Made by a program: the position numbers and the translations under genes. Positions 26,024-34,675 of a stretch of 42,270 nt of DNA are shown piece by piece. Source of the DNA: Enterococcus rivorum (GTDB taxonomy: Bacteria > Bacillota > Bacilli > Lactobacillales > Enterococcaceae); assembly GCF_001742285.1 (NCBI RefSeq), contig NZ_MIEK01000029.1, forward strand, positions 1 through 42,270. The letters are read 5' to 3'. The stretch's first letter is position 1. Every line of letters begins with the position of its first letter. The notes beneath the pieces are model-generated. The model did no database searches, had not been told where the DNA came from, and worked only from the letters and a program-made list of their open reading frames with translations.

Positions 26024-26749
26024 ATGAATGAAACAATGCGATTATTAACAAATCGTCGAACGTATCGAAATTTCGATCAAAAGTATCAATTATCTGATCT
26101 AGATTTGCAACAAATTTTGGATGCAGCTCGCCAAGCACCCAGTTGGATGAATGGACAATTCTATAGTGTTATTGTAATTAAAGATGAAGCGATTAGAAAA
26201 CAATTGATAGAGTGGAATCCTACAAATCCTCATATTCTAGAAAGCTCTGTTTTTTTACTATTTTTAGGAGATCTCCAACGGACCAAAATGGTAAGTGAAA
26301 CCTATCAAAAGCCTTATCTTGTTGATGAAACTATTGAATCAATTATTATGGCAACCACAGATGCAGCATTAGCTCTAGAGAATGCAGTTATTGCTGTAGA
26401 TAGCTTAGGTTTAGGCTCAGTGGTTGTGGGAAGTATTAGAAAGTTTAGTAAAGAAATCAGTGAGTTGTTAGAGCTGCCAGATTTTACGTTGCCTTTATTT
26501 GGTTTAAGTATTGGAAAGCCAATCGTAGAAATGCGGGTAAAACCTAGATTGCCAGAAGCGACGATTGTTCATTATGATAAATATCAACCTTATTCTTATG
26601 AATTGATTGAAGCTTATGATAAAACAATGGAGCATTTTGCTGAAGCCAGAGAAACGAAATTGTGGAGTCAGAAATTTGCTGATTATTTTGCCACCAAGCC
26701 TATCATGGTTGTCGATCAGGTAGCTCGTTTGAAAAAAATAGTAAAATGA
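26024..26749 (+). CDS. NADPH-dependent oxidoreductase / nitroreductase family
   Basis: A 241-residue FMN-dependent nitroreductase of the NfsA/Frp-like group. Seen: 'LLTNRRTYRNFDQKY' at the N-terminus (FMN phosphate contact), 'QAPSWMNGQFYSVIVI', 'ALALENAVIAVDSLGLGSVVVGSIR' and 'LFGLSIGKPIVEMRVKPRLP', the last being typical of flavin reductase-type nitroreductases. No membrane segment is seen. It lies 47 bp after the PdxR-like gene with GGGGGAG before the start. The physiological substrate is unknown; co-transcription with pdxR is possible. Confidence 0.9.
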   Translation: MNETMRLLTNRRTYRNFDQKYQLSDLDLQQILDAARQAPSWMNGQFYSVIVIKDEAIRKQLIEWNPTNPHILESSVFLLFLGDLQRTKMVSETYQKPYLVDETIESIIMATTDAALALENAVIAVDSLGLGSVVVGSIRKFSKEISELLELPDFTLPLFGLSIGKPIVEMRVKPRLPEATIVHYDKYQPYSYELIEAYDKTMEHFAEARETKLWSQKFADYFATKPIMVVDQVARLKKIVK

Positions 26750-26799
26750 AACTGTACTAAATCACATTAAAAAAATACCATTAGTGTTGTATACACTAG

Positions 26800-26982
26800 A
26801 TTAGGCTCCACTACCAGCAGTTATTGTCAGTGAAAAACCGTGGAACCGCACTGAGACCAAAGTTCAGATCTCAGAGCTTCCAAGCTTCAAACTTGGGCTA
26901 ACTAAATGGCAAGCCCAAGTAATTCACATTGGATTCTGTTCACGGTTACTGTCACCACCTGCTAGTAGTTCCGCTTTTTTTG
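26800..26982 (+). ncRNA. ssrS: 6S-RNA-like structured transcript
   Basis: About 180 nt that fold as one long interrupted rod and end in a T-run. Pairings seen: ACTACCAGCAG (26810-26820) with CTGCTAGTAGT (26959-26969), one mismatch; CAGTGA (26828-26833) with TTACTG (26946-26951); CCGTG-AAC (26838-26846) with GTTCACGG (26938-26945). A terminal 9-bp hairpin is formed by ACTTGGGCT and AGCCCAAGT (26891-26920 region), and a small CTGAGA/TCTCAG hairpin lies in the 5' strand of the open centre. The closing stem is followed by seven T. Length, rod shape and open centre fit bacterial 6S RNA, the RNA polymerase decoy. The assignment is by structure only. Confidence 0.5.
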
Positions 26983-27302
26983 AAAACTGATTAAACTAGA
27001 GAAAGAAACGTTGTTTAGTATCTTTTGTTTATGCAACACTAGTGAACAAATCCTTTATATATAACTAAAATGAAGGCGAGGTGGCTTGTTATTGTTACAC
27101 AATAAACAGTGTCTGGAATGAAATTGGCACGTTTTTTGCCGAATTGCTTCCGGCTAGCTGCCTGCCCTTTTGGCTTTAAGTATCACTCAATTCTAATTTG
27201 GCCGCGATGCTAGTAATTTTTCGCACTTCATTACTTCCTTATAAGGTATCAGAATGATATACTTAAAGGAGTTAAAAAAACAATTGAAAAAGAGGTGTTT
27301 AC
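26983..27302. other. Intergenic block upstream of pgcA, GC-richer and unassigned
   Basis: The part at about 27075-27215 is clearly richer in GC than its surroundings and has several small dyads: TTATTGT/ACAATAA (around 27090-27106), GGC...GCC (27123-27140 area) and GCCG...CGGC (27138-27155 area). Neither strand has a sustained open frame. TATACT (about 27258-27263) may be the pgcA -10, with a poor -35. I cannot name what the block does. Confidence 0.4.
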
Positions 27303-29027
27303 ATGTCTTGGGAACAAGTCTATAAACAGTGGGTACAGGAAGATAGCTTACCAGAGGAATTAAAAAAAGAATTAGTAGAGTTGAAAAATAATTCTGAAAA
27401 ATGTGAGGATGCGTTTTATGCTCCTTTAGAGTTTGGAACAGCAGGAATGCGTGGCATTTTAGGTGCTGGAATTAATAGAATGAATATCTACACCGTAAGA
27501 CAAGCTACAGAAGGGCTGGCTCGTTTTATGGAAACACAAGATTCAGAAACAAAACATCGTGGGGTAGCGATTGCTTATGATTCACGACACAAGTCTCCAG
27601 AATTTGCTATGGAAGCAGCAAAAACGTTAGCACAGCATGGAATTCCAGCTTATGTTTTCGAAAGCCTACGTCCAACACCAGAACTTTCTTTTGCTGTACG
27701 TTATTTAAATGCTTTTGCTGGGATTATGATTACAGCTTCTCATAATCCAGCAGCATATAATGGCTATAAGGTATATGGAGAAGACGGGGGTCAAATGCCA
27801 CCAGCAGACGCAGATGCTTTAACAAGCTATGTCCGAGAAATTGAAAATCCATTGAAAATTGAAGTGTTAGCAGATGAAGAGGCTAAATCAAGTGAACTGA
27901 TTACAATCATTGGTGAAAAACTGGATAATGCTTACTTAAAAGAAATTAAAGCCGTAACAATCAATCAAGAGTTAGTAAACGAAATGGGAAAAGAGCTAAA
28001 ATTAGTTTATACTCCTCTCCATGGAACGGGTAAAATGCTAGGGGAAAAAGCATTAAAACAAGCTGGCTTTGAAAAATTCCTTTTAGTTCCTGAACAATCG
28101 ATTGCTGATCCTGACTTTACAACGGTGAAATCTCCTAATCCAGAAGAACACTCTGCTTTTGAATATGCGATTCGCTTAGGGGAAAAAGAAGGCGCGGATT
28201 TATTGATTGCAACAGATCCTGATGCAGATCGTCTAGGAGCAGCTGTTCGCTTGCCAGATGGTTCTTATCAAGTTTTAACGGGTAATCAGTTAGGGGCAAT
28301 CATGATTCAATATATTTTGGAAGCTCATAAACAAGGTGGCACTTTACCAGCGAATGCTGTCGTATTAAAATCAATTGTATCAAGCGAACTTGCTACAGCA
28401 ATTGCAAGTAAATATAATACTAAGATGGTTGATGTACTAACAGGCTTTAAATTCATTGCCGAGAAAATCCAACAATACCAAGAAGATCACTCCCAAACCT
28501 TTATGTTTGGTTTTGAAGAAAGCTATGGATATTTGGTGAAATCTTTTGTTCGTGATAAAGATGCCATTCAAGCACTTGTGCTGTTAGCAGAAGTTGCTGC
28601 TTATTACAAAAAACAAGGAAAAACATTGTACGATGGGCTTCAAGATATCTTTAAGGAATATGGCTTTTTTGAAGAAAAAACAATTTCAATTACATTAAGT
28701 GGGATTGAAGGCAGTGAAAAAATCAAAGCTCTAATGAAAAAATTCCGTGATGAATCGCTAACGTCATTTGCGGGTATAGACGTTAGTCAAACAGAAGATT
28801 TTAAAGCTTTAACGAGAACAATGGCAGACGGAACAGTTGAATCACTAACAACACCACCAGCTGATGTTCTAAAATACTTCTTAACTGATGGTAGCTGGAT
28901 TGCGATTCGTCCATCGGGTACTGAACCAAAAATGAAATTTTATTTGGCTACAAAAGCTAGTTCTCAAGAGGACGCAAATCAAAAAATTTCAGCTTTTGAA
29001 AAAGCAATAAGTGCTTTAACAGACTAA
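27303..29027 (+). CDS. pgcA: Phosphoglucomutase, phospho-sugar mutase family
   Basis: A 574-residue alpha-D-phosphohexomutase that interconverts glucose 1- and 6-phosphate, providing UDP-glucose precursors. Seen: 'EFGTAGMRGILGAGINRMN', the catalytic phosphoserine loop 'GIMITASHNPAAYNGYK', the metal loop 'IATDPDADRLGAAV', the sugar loop 'MFGFEESYGYL' and the phosphate-binding 'AIRPSGTEPKMKFYL' near the C-terminus. Length and order match Bacillus/Enterococcus PgcA rather than PgmB. GAGGTG precedes ATG. It appears monocistronic. Confidence 0.95.
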   Translation: MSWEQVYKQWVQEDSLPEELKKELVELKNNSEKCEDAFYAPLEFGTAGMRGILGAGINRMNIYTVRQATEGLARFMETQDSETKHRGVAIAYDSRHKSPEFAMEAAKTLAQHGIPAYVFESLRPTPELSFAVRYLNAFAGIMITASHNPAAYNGYKVYGEDGGQMPPADADALTSYVREIENPLKIEVLADEEAKSSELITIIGEKLDNAYLKEIKAVTINQELVNEMGKELKLVYTPLHGTGKMLGEKALKQAGFEKFLLVPEQSIADPDFTTVKSPNPEEHSAFEYAIRLGEKEGADLLIATDPDADRLGAAVRLPDGSYQVLTGNQLGAIMIQYILEAHKQGGTLPANAVVLKSIVSSELATAIASKYNTKMVDVLTGFKFIAEKIQQYQEDHSQTFMFGFEESYGYLVKSFVRDKDAIQALVLLAEVAAYYKKQGKTLYDGLQDIFKEYGFFEEKTISITLSGIEGSEKIKALMKKFRDESLTSFAGIDVSQTEDFKALTRTMADGTVESLTTPPADVLKYFLTDGSWIAIRPSGTEPKMKFYLATKASSQEDANQKISAFEKAISALTD

Positions 29028-29054
29028 ATTAGAGAAACAGTATAATAAAACTAA

Positions 29055-29156
29055 AGTGGAATAGAACTGAGTAGCTTATTTTTTAAAAGGAATTCTCTTA
29101 AAAAAGTTTATTGCTAGAGAATGACTCCAAGATGGCCGTTCATTCTATTCCCTTTT
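29055..29156. repeat. Nested inverted-repeat structure between pgcA and arsR
   Basis: AAGTGGAATAGAA (about 29054-29066) is complementary, with one imperfection, to TTCTATTCCCTTTT (29143-29156). Inside, ATTCTCT (29092-29098) pairs with AGAGAAT (29116-29122). The whole could fold as a roughly 100-nt RNA with a T-rich end and may serve as the pgcA terminator. No family is recognised. Confidence 0.45.
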
Positions 29157-29243
29157 GCATTGAAGCAGCAAGTTTTACATACCTAAAAATGAAAAATTTT
29201 GGTATAATTCAAACATAGAGAAAATACAGAGGGAGCGACTGTA

Positions 29244-29531
29244 ATGAAAAACCAAGAAGAAATCCAAATGGTCAGTCAACTATACAAAGTGCTCAGCGAT
29301 CCAACGAGGCTGCGTATCTTACTGTTGTTAAAAAATGGTGAGTTAAATGTTACAGCAATTGGTGAAAAATTAGAGATGGAACAGTCGGCAGTTTCCCACC
29401 AACTGAGATTACTACGTGATAGTCGAGTGGTAAAAGCTCGCCGAGAGGGAAAAGGAATTTTTTACTCGCTAGACGACCATCATGTTATCGATATCTTAAA
29501 TCAAACATTCGAACATGTGAAACATCATTAG
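29244..29531 (+). CDS. ArsR/SmtB family metalloregulator, zinc (CzrA) type
   Basis: A 95-residue winged-helix repressor. 'LYKVLSDPTRLRILLLLKNGELNV' is the N-terminal core and 'MEQSAVSHQLRLLRDSRVVKARREGK' the recognition helix. The C-terminal helix has D78-x-H80-x10-H91-x2-H94, the exact spacing of the alpha-5 zinc/cobalt site of CzrA and SmtB. No cysteine is present, so arsenic or cadmium thiolate sensing is excluded. The start is preceded by GAGGGAG and a TATAAT lies near 29202. No metal exporter lies next to it, so its targets are elsewhere. Confidence 0.92.
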   Translation: MKNQEEIQMVSQLYKVLSDPTRLRILLLLKNGELNVTAIGEKLEMEQSAVSHQLRLLRDSRVVKARREGKGIFYSLDDHHVIDILNQTFEHVKHH

Positions 29532-29535
29532 ACTT

Positions 29536-29572
29536 CCTTTTCTTTTATTTAGAGAAAAGGGTAGTTTTTTTT
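29536..29572 (+). terminator. Terminator of the ArsR-type gene
   Basis: CCTTTTCT (29536-29543) pairs with AGAAAAGG (29553-29560), followed by GTAG and eight T. Confidence 0.8.
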
Positions 29573-29656
29573 ACAGCATTTAGGTATACTAAAGGCAAAA
29601 CTTTATTAAAAACAAATGAAATGTTTTTTAATATTTGGAATTTTGGAGGAATAGGA

Positions 29657-30949
29657 ATGAAGGACAAGTTAAAAATTGGCTTACTTGGTTTGGGAACTGT
29701 TGGTTCAGGTGTACCGACTATTTTAAAAGAACATCAAGAAAAAATTGCTCAAGTAACAGGAATGGAGATTGTGATTGCTAAAGCATTGGTTCGTGATGAA
29801 GATGAGAAAAAACGTCAAGCTGAGAAATTTGACATTCAGCTAACGACAGACATAGATGAAATCATTAACGATGATGAGATAAAAATCATTGTTGAGTTGA
29901 TTGGAAAAGTAGAGCCAGCTAGAACGTTCATTACCAAAGCGTTAGAAAATGGTAAACATATCGTTACTGCGAACAAAGACTTATTAGCACAACATGGCAG
30001 TGAATTAGTTGCCCTTGCTCAAAAAAATCATTGTGATTTGTATTACGAAGCAAGTGTTGCAGGAGGTATTCCGATTCTTAGAACCATTGCAAACAGTTTA
30101 GCTGCTGATAATATTCAAAAAGTGTTGGGAATAGTCAACGGCACGACAAATTATATGCTGACACAAATGGTCACTGCCAAGAAATCTTATGAACAAGCCC
30201 TTAAAGAAGCTCAAGAATTAGGTTTTGCTGAGTCTAATCCAACCAATGATGTTGATGGCATTGACGCAGCTTATAAGATGGTTATTTTAAGTCAGTTTGC
30301 TTTTGGCATGAATATTAGTTTGGATCAAGTAGATACTCATGGTATAAGAGGGTTGTCTTTAGATGATGTAGAAATGGCTGCCCACTTAGGCTATGAAGTG
30401 AAACTAATTGGTTCTTCTGAATACAATAATGGCAGTATCGCTGTTGAAGTTGGTCCTATGTTAGTGGCGAAAACCCATCCAATTGCTTCTGTTAGGAATG
30501 AATTTAATGCAGTTTTTCTTGAAAGTTCAGGTGTGGGAGAATCCATGTACTACGGACCAGGAGCGGGTGCAAAACCAACAGCAACTAGTGTTGTTAGTGA
30601 TCTTATCACTATTGCTAAAAATATTCGCTTAGGAACAACTGGACATATGTTTAACTCTTATTCCCATGATACTGAAATTACAGAAGATAAAAATATTAAT
30701 GGAAAATACTATTTTTCTATTGAGGTACCAGATAAACATGGTCAAATTTTAAGATTAACACAAATCATGACAGAAGCCGACGTTAGTTTTGAACAACTAG
30801 TACAACAAAAATCAGACGGAACAAGAGCTAGAATTGTAGCGATTACTCATACAATTACGAAAGAACAAATGAAAAGGGTAGCTTCTGAAATTAAAAAAGC
30901 AGATGGATTTAAATTATTAACGATATTTAAAGTACTGGAGGACAAGTAA
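29657..30949 (+). CDS. hom: Homoserine dehydrogenase
   Basis: A 430-residue enzyme that reduces aspartate semialdehyde to homoserine. The N-terminal NAD(P) fold begins '[15 protein letters not shown]', followed by '[12 protein letters not shown]', '[16 protein letters not shown]', '[14 protein letters not shown]' and the catalytic '[14 protein letters not shown]'. A C-terminal ACT domain (about 350-425; '[21 protein letters not shown]') should give threonine feedback. ATG 29657 has GGAGGA upstream and is preferred to the earlier in-frame ATG 29621. It is first in hom-thrC-thrB, with 1 bp to thrC. A TATACT at 29585-29590 is a possible -10; no leader riboswitch is seen. Confidence 0.95.
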   Translation: MKDKLKIGLLGLGTVGSGVPTILKEHQEKIAQVTGMEIVIAKALVRDEDEKKRQAEKFDIQLTTDIDEIINDDEIKIIVELIGKVEPARTFITKALENGKHIVTANKDLLAQHGSELVALAQKNHCDLYYEASVAGGIPILRTIANSLAADNIQKVLGIVNGTTNYMLTQMVTAKKSYEQALKEAQELGFAESNPTNDVDGIDAAYKMVILSQFAFGMNISLDQVDTHGIRGLSLDDVEMAAHLGYEVKLIGSSEYNNGSIAVEVGPMLVAKTHPIASVRNEFNAVFLESSGVGESMYYGPGAGAKPTATSVVSDLITIAKNIRLGTTGHMFNSYSHDTEITEDKNINGKYYFSIEVPDKHGQILRLTQIMTEADVSFEQLVQQKSDGTRARIVAITHTITKEQMKRVASEIKKADGFKLLTIFKVLEDK

Positions 30950-30950
30950 T

Positions 30951-32009
30951 ATGTATGAAGGATTATTGAAGCAATATAAAGAATATTTACCAATTACTGA
31001 TAAAACACCCATGTTGGGATTAGCGGAAGGAAATACACCCTTGATTCCTTTAACTAGTTTGTCAAAAGAATTGGGAATTAAACTTTATGGAAAATATGAG
31101 GGGTTAAACCCTACAGGCTCATTTAAAGATCGTGGGATGGTGATGGCTGTTGCTAAAGCAGTAGAAGACGGTGCAAAAGCAATTGTTTGTGCTTCTACTG
31201 GGAATACGAGTGCAGCAGCAGCAGCTTATGCTACGCGTGCAGGAATTAAAGCCTATGTTGTAATTCCTGACGGAAAAATTGCAATGGGCAAATTAGCACA
31301 GGCTATTATTTATGGTGCAGATATTATTTCGATTCCAGGGAATTTTGACGAAGCATTGAAAGCTGTCCGAGATATTGCCAAGACAGAGGCAGTGGCTTTA
31401 GTAAATTCAGTGAATCCTTATCGTTTAGAAGGACAAAAGACAGCAGCTTTTGAAGTCTGTGAGCAATTGGGGCAGGCGCCAGATGTGTTAGCGATCCCTG
31501 TTGGAAATGCTGGAAACATCTCTGCTTACTGGAAAGGTTTTAAGGAGTGGCACGATAAGAAAGGAACTCTTTTACCAAGAATGCATGGTTTTGAAGCAGA
31601 GGGAGCAGCAGCGATTGTAAAAGGTGAAGTGATTGATCAACCTGAAACGATAGCGACGGCTATTAGAATTGGTAATCCAGCCAGTTGGTCATTAGCGGAA
31701 GCAGCACGAGATGAATCCAACGGTTATATCGATTCTGTAACAGATGAAGAAATTTTGAATGCTTATCGAAAAATAGCTGCGCAAGACGGGATTTTTGTTG
31801 AGCCAGGTTCAGCAGCTTCGTTAGCAGGGGTCATTCAACATGTTAAAAGCGGGAAGATTAAGCCGGGAGAAACAGTGGTGGCAGTCTTTACTGGAAATGG
31901 ATTGAAAGATCCTGATACAGCGATGACAGCAACAGAAGTGAAAATTTCAAAAATGAGTGATTTAGAAGAAATGAGAATGCATTTACGCAATGGAGTAGCT
32001 GAACTATGA
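30951..32009 (+). CDS. thrC: Threonine synthase
   Basis: A 352-residue PLP enzyme that converts O-phosphohomoserine to threonine. The PLP-lysine motif '[11 protein letters not shown]' puts the Schiff-base lysine at K59; '[15 protein letters not shown]' binds the phosphate of the substrate, and '[15 protein letters not shown]' binds PLP phosphate. Length matches the short Gram-positive class. It starts 1 bp after hom with GGAGGACAAG and its stop overlaps the thrB start (ATGA), so the three genes are one translational unit. Confidence 0.95.
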   Translation: MYEGLLKQYKEYLPITDKTPMLGLAEGNTPLIPLTSLSKELGIKLYGKYEGLNPTGSFKDRGMVMAVAKAVEDGAKAIVCASTGNTSAAAAAYATRAGIKAYVVIPDGKIAMGKLAQAIIYGADIISIPGNFDEALKAVRDIAKTEAVALVNSVNPYRLEGQKTAAFEVCEQLGQAPDVLAIPVGNAGNISAYWKGFKEWHDKKGTLLPRMHGFEAEGAAAIVKGEVIDQPETIATAIRIGNPASWSLAEAARDESNGYIDSVTDEEILNAYRKIAAQDGIFVEPGSAASLAGVIQHVKSGKIKPGETVVAVFTGNGLKDPDTAMTATEVKISKMSDLEEMRMHLRNGVAEL

Positions 32010-32869
32010 GAATAAGAATTCCGGCAACCAGTGCAAATCTAGGCCCGGGGTTTGACTCTTGTGGCATAGCTTTATCACAATATTTATCCATTGAAGTACT
32101 TGAAGATGCAGATGAATGGATTATTCACCATAATCTTGGTGAAGAGATACCTAAAGATAAATCAAATCTACTAATTCAAACCGCTTTAAGTGTAGCGCCT
32201 AATCTAACACCTAAAGCATTAAAAATGACCTCAGATATACCTTTAGCAAGAGGGCTTGGAAGTAGTTCAAGTGTGATTGTTGGTGGAATTGAGTTAGCGA
32301 ATCGTTTAAATAATTTAAGCTTATCACAAAAAGAAAAAGTTAGAATTGCAACAGAAATAGAAGGACATCCTGATAATGTTGCTCCAGCAATCTGTGGTGA
32401 TTTTGTTGTAGCTAGTTATGTAGACGGCGAGGTACATGCGGTTAAACATCATTTTCCGATGTGCGATGTGATTGCATTTGTTCCAGATCATCATTTATTG
32501 ACAACGGAAAGCAGAAGTGTTTTACCAGAGTCAATGCCTTATAAAGAAGCCGTTCAAGCGAGCTCTATTGCGAATGTAATGATTGCAGCCATTTTAAATG
32601 GTAATTTGCCATTAGCGGGTGTGATGATGGAAAAAGATAAATGGCATGAAAATTATCGTCAGCAATTAGTGCCTCATTTAAAACAAATTAGAAAAATTGG
32701 TCATGAATTAGGAGCTTATGGCGCTTTCCTAAGTGGTGCTGGACCGACAGTTTTAGTATTATCACCAGAAGAAAAAACAAATGAAATTGTTGGACGACTA
32801 AACCAATTACCATTGTCGGCAGCAATCCATGTGTTGTCTGTGGATCAAGAGGGGATTCAAGTTTTTTAA
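32006..32869 (+). CDS. thrB: Homoserine kinase
   Basis: A 287-residue GHMP-family kinase that phosphorylates homoserine with ATP. '[20 protein letters not shown]' is the N-terminal substrate motif, '[18 protein letters not shown]' the ATP loop and '[14 protein letters not shown]' the C-terminal GHMP motif. Length is normal. It overlaps thrC by 4 nt and is followed by a strong terminator, closing the threonine operon. Confidence 0.95.
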   Translation: MRIRIPATSANLGPGFDSCGIALSQYLSIEVLEDADEWIIHHNLGEEIPKDKSNLLIQTALSVAPNLTPKALKMTSDIPLARGLGSSSSVIVGGIELANRLNNLSLSQKEKVRIATEIEGHPDNVAPAICGDFVVASYVDGEVHAVKHHFPMCDVIAFVPDHHLLTTESRSVLPESMPYKEAVQASSIANVMIAAILNGNLPLAGVMMEKDKWHENYRQQLVPHLKQIRKIGHELGAYGAFLSGAGPTVLVLSPEEKTNEIVGRLNQLPLSAAIHVLSVDQEGIQVF

Positions 32870-32894
32870 ATAGATAAGTTAAATAGGAAGTACC

Positions 32895-32935
32895 AAAAAG
32901 AGCTGTGAATTATTGTATTCACAGCTCTTTTTTAT
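32895..32935. terminator. Bidirectional terminator between thrB and ppdR
   Basis: AAGAGCTGTGAAT (32898-32910) pairs perfectly with ATTCACAGCTCTT (32917-32929), flanked by A-run and T-run. It serves the convergent thrB and ppdR genes. Confidence 0.92.
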
Positions 32936-32939
32936 CAAT

Positions 32940-33791
32940 TTAATCAGATTCAGTAGTATAGTAGCTATGATCTTCTAAGTGTAAGGCATTTAGAATCATT
33001 GAAGCTGTTTCCTCAATGGAAAGCGAAGCAACGTTAATGACTACGCAACCAAGTTTTGTATAAAGGTCATTTGCAAAAGCCAATTCTTTTCGGATTTTTT
33101 CTATATCTGAATAAGAAGTGTCTGCAGGTAGTCCATAAGCCCTCATTCTTTCTTTTCTAATACCATTCAAAATATCTGGATCATTTGTTAACCCAACAAT
33201 TTTTTTAGGATCGGTTTCCCATAATTGTTTCGGTAGGTGTGCTTCTGGAATCAAGGGTAGGTTAGCAACTTTTAAATTTTTATTAGCAAGAAATAGACTT
33301 AATGGTGTCTTGGAGGTTCTAGAGACTCCTAACAAGACAATATCTGCTTCAAGAAAACCTCGAGGATCTTTGCCGTCATCATATTTTACAGCAAATTCCA
33401 TGGCTTCGATTCGTTTGAAATAGTTGTCATTTAAATGATGTAGTGCACCCGCTTCACGACTAGGAGCGACACCAGTTAAACGTTCAATTTCTAAGACAGG
33501 TGGGGTCAAGATATCGAAGTTATAAATGTTATTTTCTTCAAAAAAATTGCACGCAATCTTAACTAAATCTTCATTGATAATCGTGTGTAAAACCATTGCT
33601 TGTTCACATTTTGCATCTTCTAATGCTTTACGCAGCTTTTCTTCTTCATTTACAAAAGTTCTTCTAACAAGAGAAAACTCCACTGTAGGGTATTGCGCCA
33701 TTGAAGCAGCGGCTAATTTTGAAGCAGTTTCTCCAGCCGAATCTGATATTACAAAAATTGTAACCATTTTTTTTTCATCTTCAAGTCCCAT
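32940..33791 (-). CDS. Pyruvate, phosphate dikinase regulatory protein (DUF299)
   Basis: A 283-residue bifunctional kinase/phosphorylase of the PPDK/PEP-synthase regulatory family (Bacillus YqfL type). It switches pyruvate, phosphate dikinase by ADP-dependent phosphorylation and Pi-dependent dephosphorylation of a threonine. Seen: 'IFVISDSAGETASKLA', the P-loop-like 'LGVSRTSKTPLSLFLANK' and 'RMRAYGLPADTSYSD'. The target ppdK is not in this window. ATG 33791 follows GGAGTGG; a second ATG eight codons in lacks a good ribosome site. An extended -10 (TGGTATAAT, minus strand, 33828-33836) lies upstream, with a Zur-box-like site at its -35. Confidence 0.9.
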   Translation of the reverse strand: MGLEDEKKMVTIFVISDSAGETASKLAAASMAQYPTVEFSLVRRTFVNEEEKLRKALEDAKCEQAMVLHTIINEDLVKIACNFFEENNIYNFDILTPPVLEIERLTGVAPSREAGALHHLNDNYFKRIEAMEFAVKYDDGKDPRGFLEADIVLLGVSRTSKTPLSLFLANKNLKVANLPLIPEAHLPKQLWETDPKKIVGLTNDPDILNGIRKERMRAYGLPADTSYSDIEKIRKELAFANDLYTKLGCVVINVASLSIEETASMILNALHLEDHSYYTTESD

Positions 33792-33854
33792 AAAAATATA
33801 TCCACTCCTTGCTTTTTTATTCTATTTATTATACCATATTTTTAATGATCTTAT

Positions 33855-33869
33855 TCGTAATGATTTTGA
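33855..33869. promoter_or_regulatory. Zur-box-like operator
   Basis: TCGTAATGATTTTGA matches the Zur consensus TCGTAATnATTACGA at 12 of 14 specified positions. It lies 19 bp before the zur start and at the -35 of the divergent ppdR promoter, so it could serve zur autoregulation. Confidence 0.6.
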
Positions 33870-33887
33870 TTTAGAAAGGTGAATCCC

Positions 33888-34310
33888 ATGACTCAAACAA
33901 AAATAGAACAAGCGCTAGAAGTAATGAAAACCCATGGCTTTAAATATACAAAAAAAAGAGAAGCGATCATTACCTATCTAGTAAAGAAAAATCGTTATGT
34001 TTCCGCTAGAGATGTCTATGAGTTTATGAATACTGAATATAAAGGTGTCAGTTACGACACTATTTATCGTAATCTTAACGACTTAGAGACATTAAAGTTA
34101 TTGGAAACAACAGATTTAAATGGTGAAAAAAAATTTCGTTTTCGTTGTTGTACTAAAGTAGATCATCATCATCATTTTATTTGTACGGTTTGTGGAAAAA
34201 CAAAGGAAATTCACATGTGCCCAATGGATTTTTTCAAAGAACAGCTCAATGGATGTCAAATTGAAGGCCATAGATTTGAAATTTTAGGTCGTTGCGAAGA
34301 CTGTTGTTAA
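33888..34310 (+). CDS. zur: Fur family zinc uptake repressor Zur
   Basis: A 140-residue Fur-family regulator. The N-terminal winged helix has 'THGFKYTKKREAIITYLVKK' and 'GVSYDTIYRNLNDLETLKLLE'. The C-terminal dimerisation domain has 'NGEKKFRFRCCTKVDHHHHFICTVC', 'KTKEIHMCPMD' and a final CEDCC. The His-rich sensory segment plus two CxxC pairs (structural zinc) and the wording 'GEKKFRF' and 'GHRFEILGRC' fit Zur of Bacillus rather than Fur or PerR. ATG 33888 with AAAGGTG is preferred to the GTG 33879 inside that site. Confidence 0.9.
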   Translation: MTQTKIEQALEVMKTHGFKYTKKREAIITYLVKKNRYVSARDVYEFMNTEYKGVSYDTIYRNLNDLETLKLLETTDLNGEKKFRFRCCTKVDHHHHFICTVCGKTKEIHMCPMDFFKEQLNGCQIEGHRFEILGRCEDCC

Positions 34311-34359
34311 CAAAAATGACATAAAGTGAAACTTTTTTGTGTTTTTTGACAGACAGTGG

Positions 34360-34388
34360 TTGACGTAAAAATAAGCATTCGATATAAT
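34360..34388 (+). promoter_or_regulatory. rpsU promoter
   Basis: TTGACG (34360-34365), a 17-bp spacer and TATAAT (34383-34388) form a near-consensus promoter. A second TTGACA lies 13 bp further up (34347-34352). Confidence 0.88.
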
Positions 34389-34473
34389 ATAGCAAGGACA
34401 GTATTTTATTTGTGATAAAATTGTCATAAATATGAAAAACGGTTACTTTTTAAGCTCGGAGGGAGGGAATTAC

Positions 34474-34650
34474 ATGTCAAAAACTGTCGTTCGTAAAAAC
34501 GAATCTCTTGATGACGCTCTTCGTCGCTTCAAACGTTCCGTTTCAAAAGCGGGAACTTTACAAGAATCACGTAAACGTGAGTTCTATGAGAAACCAAGTG
34601 TAAAGCGTAAGAAAAAATCTGAAGCAGCTAGAAAACGTAAAAAATTCTAG
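34474..34650 (+). CDS. rpsU: 30S ribosomal protein S21
   Basis: A 58-residue basic ribosomal protein that helps base-pairing of the mRNA ribosome site with 16S rRNA. '[25 protein letters not shown]' and the tail '[17 protein letters not shown]' are diagnostic. ATG 34474 follows GGAGGGAGGGA; the frame opens earlier at 34432 but without a ribosome site. It has its own strong promoter and lies 25 bp before yqeY, the common Firmicute order. Confidence 0.97.
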   Translation: MSKTVVRKNESLDDALRRFKRSVSKAGTLQESRKREFYEKPSVKRKKKSEAARKRKKF

Positions 34651-34675
34651 TTTTCTATGAACTGGAGCTGATAGT

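Noticed and set aside
26838-26852. A T-box-like string (GTGGAACCGC) upstream of pgcA
   Set aside because: No specifier stem, no antiterminator/terminator competition and no amino-acid gene follows. The bases take part in the long rod-like RNA fold instead.
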